Shown one piece after another: positions 37,481-51,901 of a stretch of DNA of 64,000 nt. Within the stretch, counting starts at the first letter, position 1. Every line of letters starts with the position of its first letter. Origin of the DNA: Nemophila menziesii (taxonomy: Eukaryota > Streptophyta > Magnoliopsida > Boraginales > Hydrophyllaceae); contig JARWIR010000002.1 in the NCBI GenBank assembly GCA_029959085.1, forward strand, positions 58,458,154 to 58,522,153, given 5' to 3'. The translations under genes and the position numbers were made by a program. The notes under the pieces were generated by a model. The model had not been told where the DNA came from, ran no database searches, and worked only from the letters and a program-made list of their open reading frames with translations.

Positions 37481-39541
37481 CTAAAGACAAAAAAGAGGCC
37501 GTAAATTTTTTAACTGAAACAGTTTTTTTCCTTTTTTTGATTGATTAATTTTATGTTGAAAATGAATATTTTCCATGTTTAAGTGATTTTGTACTATTCT
37601 TCTGGACGATTCTTTACCAATTCTAAAATCACTTCGACTCCTCTCATGACCGAAGTATGATTCACATCGGTTTATGTACAATACAATGAAATATGAAATA
37701 GATAATATGAGAAATCTGAATATTTTTGATAAAAAGATGGATAAAGGCAGCGACATTGTTTGGGAGAGGTTAGGGTTTTGTTCTTGGAACTTAGGTTTAC
37801 ATTGTAAATCTAATAACTTTAATATAGATTTTCTATATTGTAAAAATTGAGCCCAATCTGAAATTTTGAGGTCTAAACTAAGCCCAGCTTTAGATTAAAA
37901 GAAAGCTCAATGTAGTATTACTAATACTACTTGAAACAATTGGGTCTCATAGTCAGATTTTACCAAAATACTCTGGTTGTAACCGAACAAAATAGAATAT
38001 TGTAACATTTTTTTAATATTTTACTATCTCAATTAATCGAATCTAAAGATTAGAAGTTTGTAAATAGAATGTGTACTTACTTATAGACTAAAGAGTATCT
38101 TATTATTTTGTTTCTTAAATTTCCCACATATATGAATTATAAATTTATTTTTGACTTTTTTCTTTTTATATAAGTCAAGTATTTTGAAATGTATGGTTGA
38201 AAAAAATATCATTTTCCCTATATTCAACATACCAATAACATATTAGAGATATTTTTTTTCAAGCTGTGTTCGTGATTGATTAGTACCTAATTTAAAATAT
38301 TTTCAATATTGTTTAGATTTGTCATACCGTTTAGTTTATCTCTTTGAAAATGTTTCAATAATAAATATTTTGTATTGCTTACAACTGAAAGATATTTGTT
38401 GTTATTGTGTTGTTTTATTTTTTGTGAAGACGTGTGTTGTTTTTGTTAGAATATCAGTGACTTTAAGTTGTTAATTTATAAATAGTTTATAATATTATTG
38501 ATATGATAATTGGTTTGGCCTACTCTTTATATTTCTATATTCATAAAAAATTGATTGTCATGATGTACAATTACATAAACATTGCAAATAGATTGATTTT
38601 AATGATACTTTTAATCATTTCTATAAAATTATAGAACACTTTTATCAATTGTAAATTTATAATCTATTCAAATTACTCGTTGTTGTTGTTTTATTATTGT
38701 TTATAAATTTAAATGTGAATTTTAAATTTTAAATCCTGATTTAAAGATTAAAAAAAATTCATAATGCCAAATCATTCTACCAATTAGGGTAATTGTTTTA
38801 GAAAGATGGAGTAACGAATGTAAAAACTTGTTTTTAGGTATTTTTCAAATTTGAGAGGAAATAAATGGTCTATAAAACAATAATGAACACTTGAAATTCT
38901 TAACTTAATGCATCTAGGGATTTTTTTTGTAAAATGATATAAAAATATAAGAATAACTAGATCACTACAAGGACTACATCACATGTATTTAGAGTTTTAG
39001 ATGAAAAATTAATATTACGATATATCCTATAATTCTTAGTGTAAGGGTAACATATCACCCCGTATCTTAAAAAAATCAACGTTGTTATTGTTGTTTAGCG
39101 ATCTAATCTTGTGTAACGTTAAGATTTTTCGTAATAATAGAAAGTAATATTGTAATTTTTTACAAGTTTATCTTCTAAATAAAATTACAAAATATACTAT
39201 TTAAAGAATAAATGTTGTTGCTAATGAAAATTGAGATAGGCGACATTAAGGACACACATAAGTCGAATGGGCTGTCTCTAGCAACAACGCACATGTATTC
39301 TTGCTATGTCTCGTAGCTAGAACAACACGTGGTATTATATTTTGTTATAAAAAACATAAAATTATATAAATGAAATAATTTAAGCCGTAATAGAATAAAT
39401 TTTAAAAAGGTAGGGGGAGCAAACAAGATTTAAAAAAAAAATTGAGGATTAATTCACTTACATATAAAATGAGCAAATGAAGATCGATATAAGAAAAAAT
39501 TGAACAAAATTGTACCTGATATTAAAAAATCAACGAAATAG
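37481..39541 (+). repeat. Satellite unit 19, first D-type unit (28-bp microhomology deletion)
   Basis: Length 2061 bp. It begins like unit 9 (preceded by gtacatgat, ttctatattg, perfect telo-box) and then shows the D-type deletion at 38330-38334, where ccgttta joins gtttatctc. The tail resembles unit 11 (ttttattattg, ggtctataaaac) but without the stem-loop deletion. ORF 37481-37756 is intact. Confidence 0.95.
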
Positions 39542-41600
39542 CTAAAGACAAAAAAGAGGCCGTAATTTTTTTAATGAAACAGTTTTTTTCCTTTTTTTGA
39601 TTGATTAATTTTATGTTGAAAATGAATATTTTCCATGTTTAAGTGATTTTGTACTATTCTTCTGGACGATTCTTTACCAATTCTAAAATCACTTCGACTC
39701 CTCTCATGACCGAAGTATGATTCACATCGGTTTATGTACAATACAATGAAATATGAAATAGATAATATGAGAAATCTGAATATTTTTGATAAAAAGATGG
39801 ATAAAGGCAGCGACATTGTTTGGGAGAGGCTAGGGTTTTGTTCTTGGAACTTAGGTTTACATTGTAAATCTAATAACTTTAATATAGATTTTCTATAGTG
39901 TAAAAATTGAGCCCAATCTGAAATTTTGAGGTCTAAACTAAGCCCAGCTTTAGATTAAAAGAAAGCTCAATGTAGTATTACTAATACTACTTGAAACAAT
40001 TGGGTCTCATAGTCAGATTTTACCAAAATACTCTGGTTGTAACCGAACAAAATAGAATATTGTAACATTTTTTTAATATTTTACTATCTCAATTAATCGA
40101 ATTTAAAGATTAGAAGTTTGTAAATAGAATGTGTACTTACTTATAGACTAAAGAGTATCTTATTATTTTGTTTCTTAAATTTCCCACATATATGAATTAT
40201 AAATTTATTTTTGACTTTTTTCTTTTTATATAAGTCAAGTATTTTGAAATGTATGGTTGAAAAAAATATCATTTTCCCTATATTCAACATACCAATAACA
40301 TATTAGAGATATTTTTTTTCAAGCTGTGTTCGTGATTGATTAGTACCTAATTTAAAATATTTTCAATATTGTTTAGATTTGTCATACCGTTTAGTTTATC
40401 TCTTTGAAAATGTTTCAATAATAAATATTTTGTATTGCTTACAACTGAAAGATATTTATTGTTATTGTGTTGTTTTATTTTTTGTGAAGACGTGTGTTGT
40501 TTTTGTTAGAATATCAGTGACTTTAAGTTGTTAATTTATAAATAGTTTATAATATTATTGATATGATAATTGGTTTGGCCTACTCTTTATATTTCTATAT
40601 TCATAAAAAATTGATTGTCATGATGTACAATTACATAAACATTGCAAATAGATTGATTTTAATGATACTTTTAATCATTTCTATAAAATTATAGAACACT
40701 TTTATCAATTGTAAATTTATAATCTATTCAAATTACTCGTTGTTGTTGTTTTCTTATTGTTTATAAATTTAAATGTGAATTTTAAATTTTAAATCCTGAT
40801 TTAAAGATTAAAAAAAATTCATAATGCCAAATCATTCTACCAATTAGGGTAATTGTTTTAGAAAGATGGAGTAACGAATGTAAAAACTTGTTTTTAGGTA
40901 TTTTTCAAATTTGAGAGAAAATAAATGGTCTATAAAACAATAATGAACACTTGAAATTCTTAACTTAATGCATCTAGGGATTTTTTTTGTAAAATGATAT
41001 AAAAATATAAGAATAACTAGATCACTACAAGGACTACATCACATGTATTTAGAGTTTTAGCTGAAAAATTAATATTACGATATATCCTATAATTCCTAGT
41101 GTAAGGGTAACATATCACCCCGTATCTTAAAAAAATCAACGTTGTTATTGTTGTTTAGCGATCTAATCTTGTGTAACGTTAAGATTTTTCGTAATAATAG
41201 AAAGTAATATTGTAATTTTTTACAAGTTTATCTTCTAAATAAAATTAAAAAATATACTATTTAAAGAATAAATGTTGTTGCTAATGAAAATTGAGATAGG
41301 CGACATTAAGGACGCACATAAGTCGAATGGGCTGTCTCTAGCAACAACGCACATGTATTCTTGCTATGTCTCGTAGCTAGAACAACACGTGGTATTATAT
41401 TTTGTTATAAAAAACATAAAAGTATATAAATGAAATAATTTAAGCCGTAATAGAATAAATTTTAAAAAGGTAGGGGGAGCAAACAAGATTTAAAAAAAAA
41501 TTGAGGATTAATTCACTTACATATAAAAAGAGCAAATGATGATCGATATAAGAAAAAATTGAACAAAATTGTACCTGATATTAAAAAATCAACGAAATAG
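39542..41600 (+). repeat. Satellite unit 20, D-type, altered ORF end
   Basis: Length 2059 bp. It shares with unit 22 the altered cgtaatttttttaatgaaac, preceding tataaaatgagc, and ttagctgaaaaa. The base loss shifts the end of the reverse ORF, which stops at 39571 after 81 codons. The D-type deletion is present near 40390. Confidence 0.95.
39571..39816 (-). pseudogene. Hypothetical ORF with altered C-terminus, 81 aa (unit 20)
   Basis: Indel changes in cgtaatttttttaatgaaac shift the frame after about residue 80, so the product ends early in ...KKLFH instead of continuing to the usual C-terminus. The same allele is present in unit 22 at 43692-43937. Confidence 0.35.
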
Positions 41601-43662
41601 CTAAAGACAAAAAAGAGGCCGTAAATTTTTTAACTGAAACAGTTTTTTTCCTTTTTTTGATTGATTAATTTTATGTTGAAAATGAATATTTTCCATGTTT
41701 AAGTGATTTTGTACTATTCTTCTGCACGATTCTTTACCAATTCTAAAATCACTTCGACTCCTCTCATGACCGAAGTATGATTCACATCGGTTTATGTACA
41801 ATACAATGAAATATGAAATAGATAATATGAGAAATCTGAATATTTTTGATAAAAAGATGGATAAAGGCAGCGACATTGTTTGGGAGAGGCTAGGGTTTTG
41901 TTCTTGGAACTTAGGTTTACATTGTAAATCTAATAACTTTAATATAGATTTTCTATAGTGTAAAAATTGAGCCCAATCTGAAATTTTGAGGTCTAAACTA
42001 AGCCCAGCTTTAGATTAAAAGAAAGCTCAATGTAGTATTACTAATACTACTTGAAACAATTGGGTCTCATAGTCAGATTTTACCAAAATACTCTGGTTGT
42101 AACCAAACAAAATAGAATATTGTAACATTTTTTTAATATTTTACTATCTCAATTAATCGAATCTAAAGATTAGAAGTTTGTAAATAGAATGTGTACTTAC
42201 TTATAGACTAAAGAGTATCTTATTATTTTGTTTCTTAAATTTCCCACATATATGAATTATAAATTTATTTTTGACTTTTTTCTTTTTATATAAGTCAAGT
42301 ATTTTGAAATGTATGGTTGAAAAAAATATAATTTTCCCTATATTCAACATACCAATAACATATTAGAGATATTTTTTTTCAAGCTGTGTTCGTGATTGAT
42401 TAGTACCTAATTTAAAATATTTTCAATATTGTTTAGATTTGTCATACCGTTTAGTTTATCTCTTTGAAAATGTTTCAATAATAAATATTTTGTATTGCTT
42501 ACAACTGAAAGATATTTGTTGTTATTGTGTTGTTTTATTTTTTGTGAAGACGTGTGTTGTTTTTGTTAGAATATCAGTGACTTTAAGTTGTTAATTTATA
42601 AATAGTTTATAATATTATTGATATGATAATTGGTTTGGCCTACTCTTTATATTTCTATATTCATAAAAAATTGATTGTCATGATGTACAATTACATAAAC
42701 ATTGCAAATAGATTGATTTTAATGATACTTTTAATCATTTCTATAAAATTATAGAACACTTTTATCAATTGTAAATTTATAATCTATTCAAATTACTCGT
42801 TGTTGTTGTTTTCTTATTGTTTATAAATTTAAATGTGAATTTTAAATTTTAAATCCTGATTTAAAGATTAAAAAAAATTCATAATGCCAAATCATTCTAC
42901 CAATTAGGGTAATTGTTTTAGAAAGATGGAGTAACGAATGTAAAAACTTGTTTTTAGGTATTTTTCAAATTTGAGAGAAAATAAATGGTCTATAAAACAA
43001 TAATGAACACTTGAAATTCTTAACTTAATGCATCTAGGGATTTTTTTTGTAAAATGATATAAAAGTATAAGAATAACTAGATCACTACAAGGACTACATC
43101 ACATGTATTTAGAGTTTTAGATGAAAAATTAATATTACGATATATCCTATAATTCCTAGTGTAAGGGTAACATATCACCCCGTATCTTAAAAAAATCAAC
43201 GTTGTTATTGTTGTTTAGCGATCTAATCTTGTGTAACGTTAAGATTTTTCGTAATAATAGAAAGTAATATTGTAATTTTTTACAAGTTTATCTTCTAAAT
43301 AAAATTACAAAATATACTATTTAAAGAATAAATGTTGTTGCTAATGAAAATTGAGATAGGCGACATTAAGGACGCACATAAGTCGAATGGGCTGTCTCTA
43401 GCAACAACGCACATGTATTCTTGCTATGTCTCGTAGCTAGAACAACACGTGGTATTATATTTTGTTATAAAAAACATAAAATTATATAAATGAAATAATT
43501 TAAGCCGTAATAGAATAAATTTTAAAAAGGTAGGGGGAGCAAACAAGATTTAAAAAAAAAAATTGAGGATTAATTCACTTACATATAAAATGAGCAAATG
43601 AAGATCGATATAAGAAAAAATTGAACAAAATTGTACCTGATATTAAAAAATCAACGAAATAG
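41601..43662 (+). repeat. Satellite unit 21, D-type, Cys variant
   Basis: Length 2062 bp. Markers shared with units 23 and 25 are cttctgcacg (one Arg to Cys change in reverse ORF 41601-41876) and gtaaccaaac. It also shares ttgagagaaaataaatgg with units 20 and 22. The D-type deletion is near 42450. Confidence 0.95.
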
Positions 43663-45721
43663 CTAAAGACAAAAAAGAGGCCGTAATTTTTTTAATGAAA
43701 CAGCTTTTTTCCTTTTTTTGATTGATTAATTTTATGTTGAAAATGAATATTTTCCATGTTTAAGTGATTTTGTACTATTCTTCTGGACGATTCTTTACCA
43801 ATTCTAAAATCACTTAGACTCCTCTCATGACCGAAGTATGATTCACATCGGTTTATGTACAATACAATGAAATATGAAATAGATAATATGAGAAATCTGA
43901 ATATTTTTGATAAAAAGATGGATAAAGGCAGCGACATTGTTTGGGAGAGGCTAGGGTTTTGTTCTTGGAACTTAGGTTTACATTGTAAATCTAATAACTT
44001 TAATATAGATTTTCTATAGTGTAAAAATTGAGCCCAATCTGAAATTTTGAGGTCTAAACTAAGCCCAGCTTTAGATTAAAAGAAAGCTCAATGTAGTATT
44101 ACTAATACTACTTGAAACAATTGGGTCTCATAGTCAGATTTTACCAAAATACTCTGGTTGTAACCGAACAAAATAGAATATTGTAACATTTTTTTAATAT
44201 TTTACTATCTCAATTAATCGAATCTAAAGATTAGAAGTTTGTAAATAGAATGTGTACTTACTTATAGACTAAAGAGTATCTTATTATTTTGTTTCTTAAA
44301 TTTCCCACATATATGAATTATAAATTTATTTTTGACTTTTTTCTTTTTATATAAGTCAAGTATTTTGAAATGTATGGTTGAAAAAAATATCATTTTCCCT
44401 ATATTCAACATACCAATAACATATTAGAGATATTTTTTTTCAAGCTGTGTTCGTGATTGATTAGTACCTAATTTAAAATATTTTCAATATTGTTTAGATT
44501 TGTCATACCGTTTAGTTTATCTCTTTGAAAATGTTTCAATAATAAATATTTTGTATTGCTTACAACTGAAAGATATTTGTTGTTATTGTGTTGTTTTATT
44601 TTTTGTGAAGACGTGTGTTGTTTTTGTTAGAATATCAGTGACTTTAAGTTGTTAATTTATAAATAGTTTATAATATTATTGATATGATAATTGGTTTGGC
44701 CTACTCTTTATATTTCTATATTCATAAAAAATTGATTGTCATGATGTACAATTACATAAACATTGCAAATAGATTGATTTTAATGATACTTTTAATCATT
44801 TCTATAAAATTATAGAACACTTTTATCAATTGTAAATTTATAATCTATTCAAATTACTCGTTGTTGTTGTTTTCTTATTGTTTATAAATTTAAATGTGAA
44901 TTTTAAATTTTAAATCCTGATTTAAAGATTAAAAAAAATTCATAATGCCAAATCATTCTACCAATTAGGGTAATTGTTTTAGAAAGATGGAGTAACGAAT
45001 GTAAAAACTTGTTTTTAGGTATTTTTCAAATTTGAGAGAAAATAAATGGTCTATAAAACAATAATGAACACTTGAAATTCTTAACTTAATGCATCTAGGG
45101 ATTTTTTTTGTAAAATGATATAAAAATATAAGAATAACTAGATCACTACAAGGACTACATCACATGTATTTAGAGTTTTAGCTGAAAAATTAATATTACG
45201 ATATATCCTATAATTCCTAGTGTAAGGGTAACATATCACCCCGTATCTTAAAAAAATCAACGTTGTTATTGTTGTTTAGCGATCTAATCTTGTGTAACGT
45301 TAAGATTTTTCGTAATAATAGAAAGTAATATTGTAATTTTTTACAAGTTTATCTTCTAAATAAAATTAAAAAATATACTATTTAAAGAATAAATGTTGTT
45401 GCTAATGAAAATTGAGATAGGCGACATTAAGGACGCACATAAGTCGAATGGGCTGTCTCTAGCAACAACGCACATGTATTCTTGCTATGTCTCGTAGCTA
45501 GAACAACACGTGGTATTATATTTTGTTATAAAAAACATAAAAGTATATAAATGAAATAATTTAAGCCGTAATAGAATAAATTTTAAAAAGGTAGGGGGAG
45601 CAAACAAGATTTAAAAAAAAATTGAGGATTAATTCACTTACATATAAAAAGAGCAAATGAAGATCGATATAAGAAAAAATTGAACAAAATTGTACCTGAT
45701 ATTAAAAAATCACCGAAATAG
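43663..45721 (+). repeat. Satellite unit 22, D-type, sister of unit 20
   Basis: Length 2059 bp. It carries the unit-20 signature (cgtaatttttttaatgaaac, ttagctgaaaaa, tataaaatgagc before it). Its 81-codon reverse ORF (43692-43937) has one private Arg to Leu change (cacttagactcc). Confidence 0.95.
43692..43937 (-). pseudogene. Hypothetical ORF with altered C-terminus, 81 aa (unit 22)
   Basis: Same shifted end as unit 20, plus one private Arg41 to Leu substitution in the polar part. Inherited with the unit 20/22 subtype. Confidence 0.35.
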
Positions 45722-45998
45722 CTAAAGACAAAAAAGAGGCCGTAAATTTTTTAACTGAAACAGTTTTTTTCCTTTTTTTTGATTGATTAATTTTATGTTG
45801 AAAATGAATATTTTCCATGTTTAAGTGATTTTGTACTATTCTTCTGCACGATTCTTTACCAATTCTAAAATCACTTCGACTCCTCTCATGACCGAAGTAT
45901 GATTCACATCGGTTTATGTACAATACAATGAAATATGAAATAGATAATATGAGAAATCTGAATATTTTTGATAAAAAGATGGATAAAGGCAGCGACAT
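45702..45998 (-). pseudogene. Hypothetical ORF frameshifted at the C-terminus, 98 aa (unit 23)
   Basis: One additional T in the plus-strand T run near 45773-45780 shifts the frame after about residue 75. The reading frame then runs past the usual TAG and ends 20 bp further on, inside the preceding unit. Homopolymer slippage or a sequencing error at this run could both explain it. Confidence 0.35.
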
Positions 45999-47782
45999 TG
46001 TTTGGGAGAGGCTAGGGTTTTGTTCTTGGAACTTAGGTTTACATTGTAAATCTAATAACTTTAATATAGATTTTCTATAGTGTAAAAATTGAGCCCAATC
46101 TGAAATTTTGAGGTCTAAACTAAGCCCAGCTTTAGATTAAAAGAAAGCTCAATGTAGTATTACTAATACTACTTGAAACAATTGGGTCTCATAGTCAGAT
46201 TTTACCAAAATACTCTGGTTGTAACCAAACAAAATAGAATATTGTAACATTTTTTTAATATTTTACTATCTCAATTAATCGAATCTAAAGATTAGAAGTT
46301 TGTAAATAGAATGTGTACTTACTTATAGACTAAAGAGTAGCTTATTATTTTGTTTCTTAACTTTCCCACATATATGAATGATAAATTTATTTTTGACTTT
46401 TTTCTTTTTATATAAGTCAAGTATTTTGAAATGTATGGTTGAAAAAAATATCATTTTCCCTATATTCAACATACCAATAACATATTAGAGATATTTTTTT
46501 TCAAGCTGTGTTCGTGATTGATTAGTACCTAATTTAAAATATTTTCAATATTGTTTAGATTTGTCATACCGTTTAGTTTATCTCTTTGAAAATGTTTCAA
46601 TAATAAATATTTTGTATTGCTTACAACTGAAAGATATTTGTTGTTATTGTGTTGTTTTATTTTTTGTGAAGACGTGTGTTGTTTTTGTTAGAATATCAGT
46701 GACTTTAAGTTGTTAATTTATAAATAGTTTATAATATTATTGATATGATAATTGGTTTGGCCTACTCTTTATATTTCTATATTCATGAAAAATTGATTGT
46801 CATGATGTACAATTACATAAACATTGCAAATAGATTGATTTTAATGATACTTTTAATCATTTCTATAAAATTATAAAACACTTTTATCAATTGTAAATTT
46901 ATAATCTATTCAAATTACTCGTTGTTGTTGTTTTCTTATTGTTTATAAATTAAAATGTGAATTTTAAATTTTAAATCCTGATTTAAAGATTAAAAAAATT
47001 CATAATGCCAAATCATTCTACCAATTAGGGTAATTGTTTTAGAAAGATGGAGTAACGAATGTAAAAACTTGTTTTTAGGTATTTTTCAAATTTGAGAGGA
47101 AATAAATGGACTATAAAACAATAATGAACACTTGAAATTCTTAACTTAATGCATCTAGGGATTTTTTTTTGTAAAATGATATAAAAATATAAGAATAACT
47201 AGATCACTACAAGGACTACATCACATGTATTTAGAGTTTTAGATGAAAAATTAATATTACGATATATCCTATAATTCCTATTGTAAGGGTAACATATCAC
47301 CCCGTATCTTAAAAAAATCAACGTTGTTATTGTTGTTTAGCGATCTAATCTTGTGTAACGTTAAGATTTTTCGTAATAATAGAAAGTAATATTGTAATTT
47401 TTTACAAGTTTATCTTCTAAATAAAATTAAAAAATATACTATTTAAAGAATAAATGTTGTTGCTAATGAAAATTGAGATAGGCGACATTAAGGACGCACA
47501 TAAGTCGAATGGGCTGTCTCTAGCAACAACGCACATGTATTCTTGCTATGTCTCGTAGCTAGAACAACACGTGGTATTATATTTTGTTATAAAAAACATA
47601 AAAGTATATAAATGAAATAATTTAAGCCGTAATAGAATAAATTTTAAAAAGGTAGGGGGAGCAAACAAGATTTAAAAAAAAATTGAGGATTAATTCACTT
47701 ACATATAAAAAGAGCAAATGAAGATCGATATAAGAAAAAATTGAACAAAATTGTACCTGATATTAAAAAATCAACGAAATAG
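45722..47782 (+). repeat. Satellite unit 23, D-type, sister of 21 and 25
   Basis: Length 2061 bp. Cys variant and gtaaccaaac as in 21 and 25, plus gagtagcttatt, cttaactttccc and gaatgataaat shared with 25. One extra T (cctttttttt) frameshifts the end of the reverse ORF, which runs to 45702. Confidence 0.95.
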
Positions 47783-49841
47783 CTAAAGACAAAAAAGAGG
47801 CCGTAAATTTTTTAACTGAAACAGTTTTTTTCCTTTTTTTGATTGATTAATTTTATGTTGAAAATGAATATTTTCCATGTTTAAGTGATTTTGTACTATT
47901 CTTCTGGACGATTCTTTACCAATTCTAAAATCACTTCGACTCCTCTCATGACCGAAGTATGATTCACATCGGTTTATGTACAATACAATGAAATATGAAA
48001 TAGATAATATGAGAAATCTGAATATTTTTGATAAAAAGATGGATAAAGGCAGCGACATTGTTTGGGAGAGGCTAGGGTTTTGTTCTTGGAACTTAGGTTT
48101 ACATTGTAAATCTAATAACTTTAATATAGATTTTCTATAGTGTAAAAATTGAGCTCAATCTGAAATTTTGAGGTCTAAACTAAGCCCAGCTTTAGATTAA
48201 AAGAAAGCTCAATGTAGTATTACTAATACTACTTGAAACAATTGGGTCTCATAGTCAGATTTTACCAAAATACTCTGGTTGTAACCGAACAAAATAGAAT
48301 ATTGTAACATTTTTTTAATATTTTACTATCTCAATTAATCGAATCTAAAGATTAGAATTTTGTAAATAGAATGTGTACTTACTTATAGACTAAAGAGTAT
48401 CTTATTATTTTGTTTCTTAAATTTCCCACATATATGAATTATAAATTTATTTTTTACTTTTTTCTTTTTATATAAGTCAAGTATTTTGAAATGTATGGTT
48501 GAAAAAAATATCATTTTCCCTATATTCAACATACCAATAACATATTAGAGATATTTTTTTTCAAGCTGTGTTCGTGATTGATTAGTACCTAATTTAAAAT
48601 ATTTTCAATATTGTTTAGATTTGTCATACCGTTTAGTTTATCTCTTTGAAAATGTTTCAATAATAAATATTTTGTATTGCTTACAACTGAAAGATATTTC
48701 TTGTTATTGTGTTGTTTTATTTTTTGTGAAGACGTGTGTTGTTTTTGTTAGAATATCACTGACTTTAAGTTGTTAATTTATAAATAGTTTATAATATTAT
48801 TGATATGATAATTGGTTTGGCCTACTCTTTATATTTCTATATTCATGAAAAATTGATTGTCATGATGTACAATTACATAAACATTGCAAATAGATTGATT
48901 TTAATGATACTTTTAATCATTTCTATAAAATTATAAAACATTTTTATTAATTGTAAATTTATAATCTATTCAAATTACTCGTTGTTGTTGTTTTCTTATT
49001 GTTTATAAATTAAAATGTGAATTTTAAATTTTAAATCCTGATTTAAAGAATAAAAAAATTCATAATGCCAAATCATTCTACCAATTAGGGTAATTGTTTT
49101 AGAAAGATGGAGTAACGAATGTAAAAACTTGTTTTTAGGTATTTTTCAAATTTGAGAGGAAATAAATGGACTATAAAACAATAATGAACACTTGAAATTC
49201 TTAACTTAATGCATCTAGGGATTTTTTTTTGTAAAATGATATAAAAATATAAGAAAAACTAGATCACTACAAGGACTACATCACATGTATTTAGAGTTTT
49301 AGATGAAAAATTAATATTACGATATATCCTATAATTCCTATTGTAAGGGTAACATATCACCCCGTATCTTAAAAAATCAACGTTGTTGTTGTTGTTTAGC
49401 GATCTAATCTTGTGTAACATTAAGATTTTTCGTAATAAGAGAAAGTAATATTGTAATTTTTTACAAGTTTATCTTCTAAATAAAATTACAAAATATACTA
49501 TTTAAAGAATAAATGTTGTTGCTAATGAAAATTGAGATAGGCGACATTAAGGACGCACATAAGTCGAATGGGCTGTCTCTAGCAACAACGCACATGTATT
49601 CTTGCTATGTCTCGTAGCTAGAACAACACGTGGTATTATATTTTGTTATAAAAAACATAAAAGTATATAAATGAAATAATTTAAGCCGTAATAGAATAAA
49701 TTTTAAAAAGGTAGGGGGAGCAAACAAGATTTAAAAAAAAATTGAGGATTAATTCACTTACATATAAAAAGAGCAAATGAAGATCGATATAAGAAAAAAT
49801 TGAACAAAATTGTACCTGATATTAAAAAATCAACGAAATAG
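47783..49841 (+). repeat. Satellite unit 24, D-type, sister of unit 26
   Basis: Length 2059 bp. Signature shared with 26: gagctcaatctg (proximal site II lost), ttagaattttg, tttttacttttt, gatatttcttg, catttttattaattg, gaataaaaaaattc, agaaaaactag and taacattaag. Private change atatcactgac. ORF 47783-48058 is intact. Confidence 0.95.
48056..48188 (-). promoter_or_regulatory. Promoter block with proximal site II mutated to GAGCTC (unit 24)
   Basis: Distal TGGGCT is kept at 48188-48183. The proximal element reads TGAGCT at 48157-48152, creating a GAGCTC palindrome. The telo-box-like CTAGGGTTT is at 48072-48080. Unit 26 shares this allele. Confidence 0.4.
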
Positions 49842-51901
49842 CTAAAGACAAAAAAGAGGCCGTAAATTTTTTAACTGAAACAGTTTTTTTCCTTTTTTTG
49901 ATTGATTAATTTTATGTTGAAAATGAATATTTTCCATGTTTAAGTGATTTTGTACTATTCTTCTGCACGATTCTTTACCAATTCTAAAATCACTTCGACT
50001 CCTCTCATGACCGAAGTATGATTCACATCGGTTTATGTACAATACAATGAAATATGAAATAGATAATATGAGAAATCTGAATATTTTTGATAAAAAGATG
50101 GATAAAGGCAGCGACATTGTTTGGGAGAGGCTAGGGTTTTGTTCTTGGAACTTAGGTTTACATTGTAAATCTAATAACTTTAATATAGATTTTCTATAGT
50201 GTAAAAATTGAGCCCAATCTGAAATTTTGAGGTCTAAACTAAGCCCAGCTTTAGATTAAAAGAAAGCTCAATGTAGTATTACTAATACTACTTGAAACAA
50301 TTGGGTCTCATAGTCAGATTTTACCAAAATACTCTGGTTGTAACCAAACAAAATAGAATATTGTAACATTTTTTTAATATTTTACTATCTCAATTAATCG
50401 AATCTAAAGATTAGAAGTTTGTAAATAGAATGTGTACTTACTTATAGACTAAAGAGTAGCTTATTATTTTGTTTCTTAACTTTCCCACATATATGAATGA
50501 TAAATTTATTTTTGACTTTTTTCTTTTTATATAAGTCAAGTATTTTGAAATGTATGGTTGAAAAAAATATCATTTTCCCTATATTCAACATACCAATAAC
50601 ATATTAGAGATATTTTTTTTCAAGCTGTGTTCGTGATTGATTAGTACCTAATTTAAAATATTTTCAATATTGTTTAGATTTGTCATACCGTTTAGTTTAT
50701 CTCTTTGAAAATGTTTCAATAATAAATATTTTGTATTGCTTACAACTGAAAGATATTTGTTGTTATTGTGTTGTTTTATTTTTTGTGAAGACGTGTGTTG
50801 TTTTTGTTAGAATATCAGTGACTTTAAGTTGTTAATTTATAAATAGTTTATAATATTATTGATATGATAATTGGTTTGGCCTACTCTTTATATTTCTATA
50901 TTCATGAAAAATTGATTGTCATGATGTACAATTACATAAACATTGCAAATAGATTGATTTTAATGATACTTTTAATCATTTCTATAAAATTATAAAACAC
51001 TTTTATCAATTGTAAATTTATAATCTATTCAAATTACTCGTTGTTGTTGTTTTCTTATTGTTTATAAATTAAAATGTGAATTTTAAATTTTAAATCCTGA
51101 TTTAAAGATTAAAAAAATTCATAATGCCAAATCATTCTACCAATTAGGGTAATTGTTTTAGAAAGATGGAGTAACGAATGTAAAAACTTGTTTTTAGGTA
51201 TTTTTCAAATTTGAGAGGAAATAAATGGACTATAAAACAATAATGAACACTTGAAATTCTTAACTTAATGCATCTAGGGATTTTTTTTTGTAAAATGATA
51301 TAAAAATATAAGAATAACTAGATCACTACAAGGACTACATCACATGTATTTAGAGTTTTAGATGAAAAATTAATATTACGATATATCCTATAATTCCTAT
51401 TGTAAGGGTAACATATCACCCCGTATCTTAAAAAAATCAACGTTGTTATTGTTGTTTAGCGATCTAATCTTGTGTAACGTTAAGATTTTTCGTAATAATA
51501 GAAAGTAATATTGTAATTTTTTACAAGTTTATCTTCTAAATAAAATTAAAAAATATACTATTTAAAGAATAAATGTTGTTGCTAATGAAAATTGAGATAG
51601 GCGACATTAAGGACGCACATAAGTCGAATGGGCTGTCTCTAGCAACAACGCACATGTATTCTTGCTATGTCTCGTAGCTAGAACAACACGTGGTATTATA
51701 TTTTGTTATAAAAAACATAAAAGTATATAAATGAAATAATTTAAGCCGTAATAGAATAAATTTTAAAAAGGTAGGGGGAGCAAACAAGATTTAAAAAAAA
51801 ATTGAGGATTAATTCACTTACATATAAAAAGAGCAAATGAAGATCGATATAAGAAAAAATTGAACAAAATTGTACCTGATATTAAAAAATCAACGAAATA
51901 G
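49842..51901 (+). repeat. Satellite unit 25, D-type, sister of unit 23
   Basis: Length 2060 bp. Near-identical to unit 23 but without the extra T, so the reverse ORF (49842-50117) is the regular 91 codons with the Cys variant. Confidence 0.95.
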
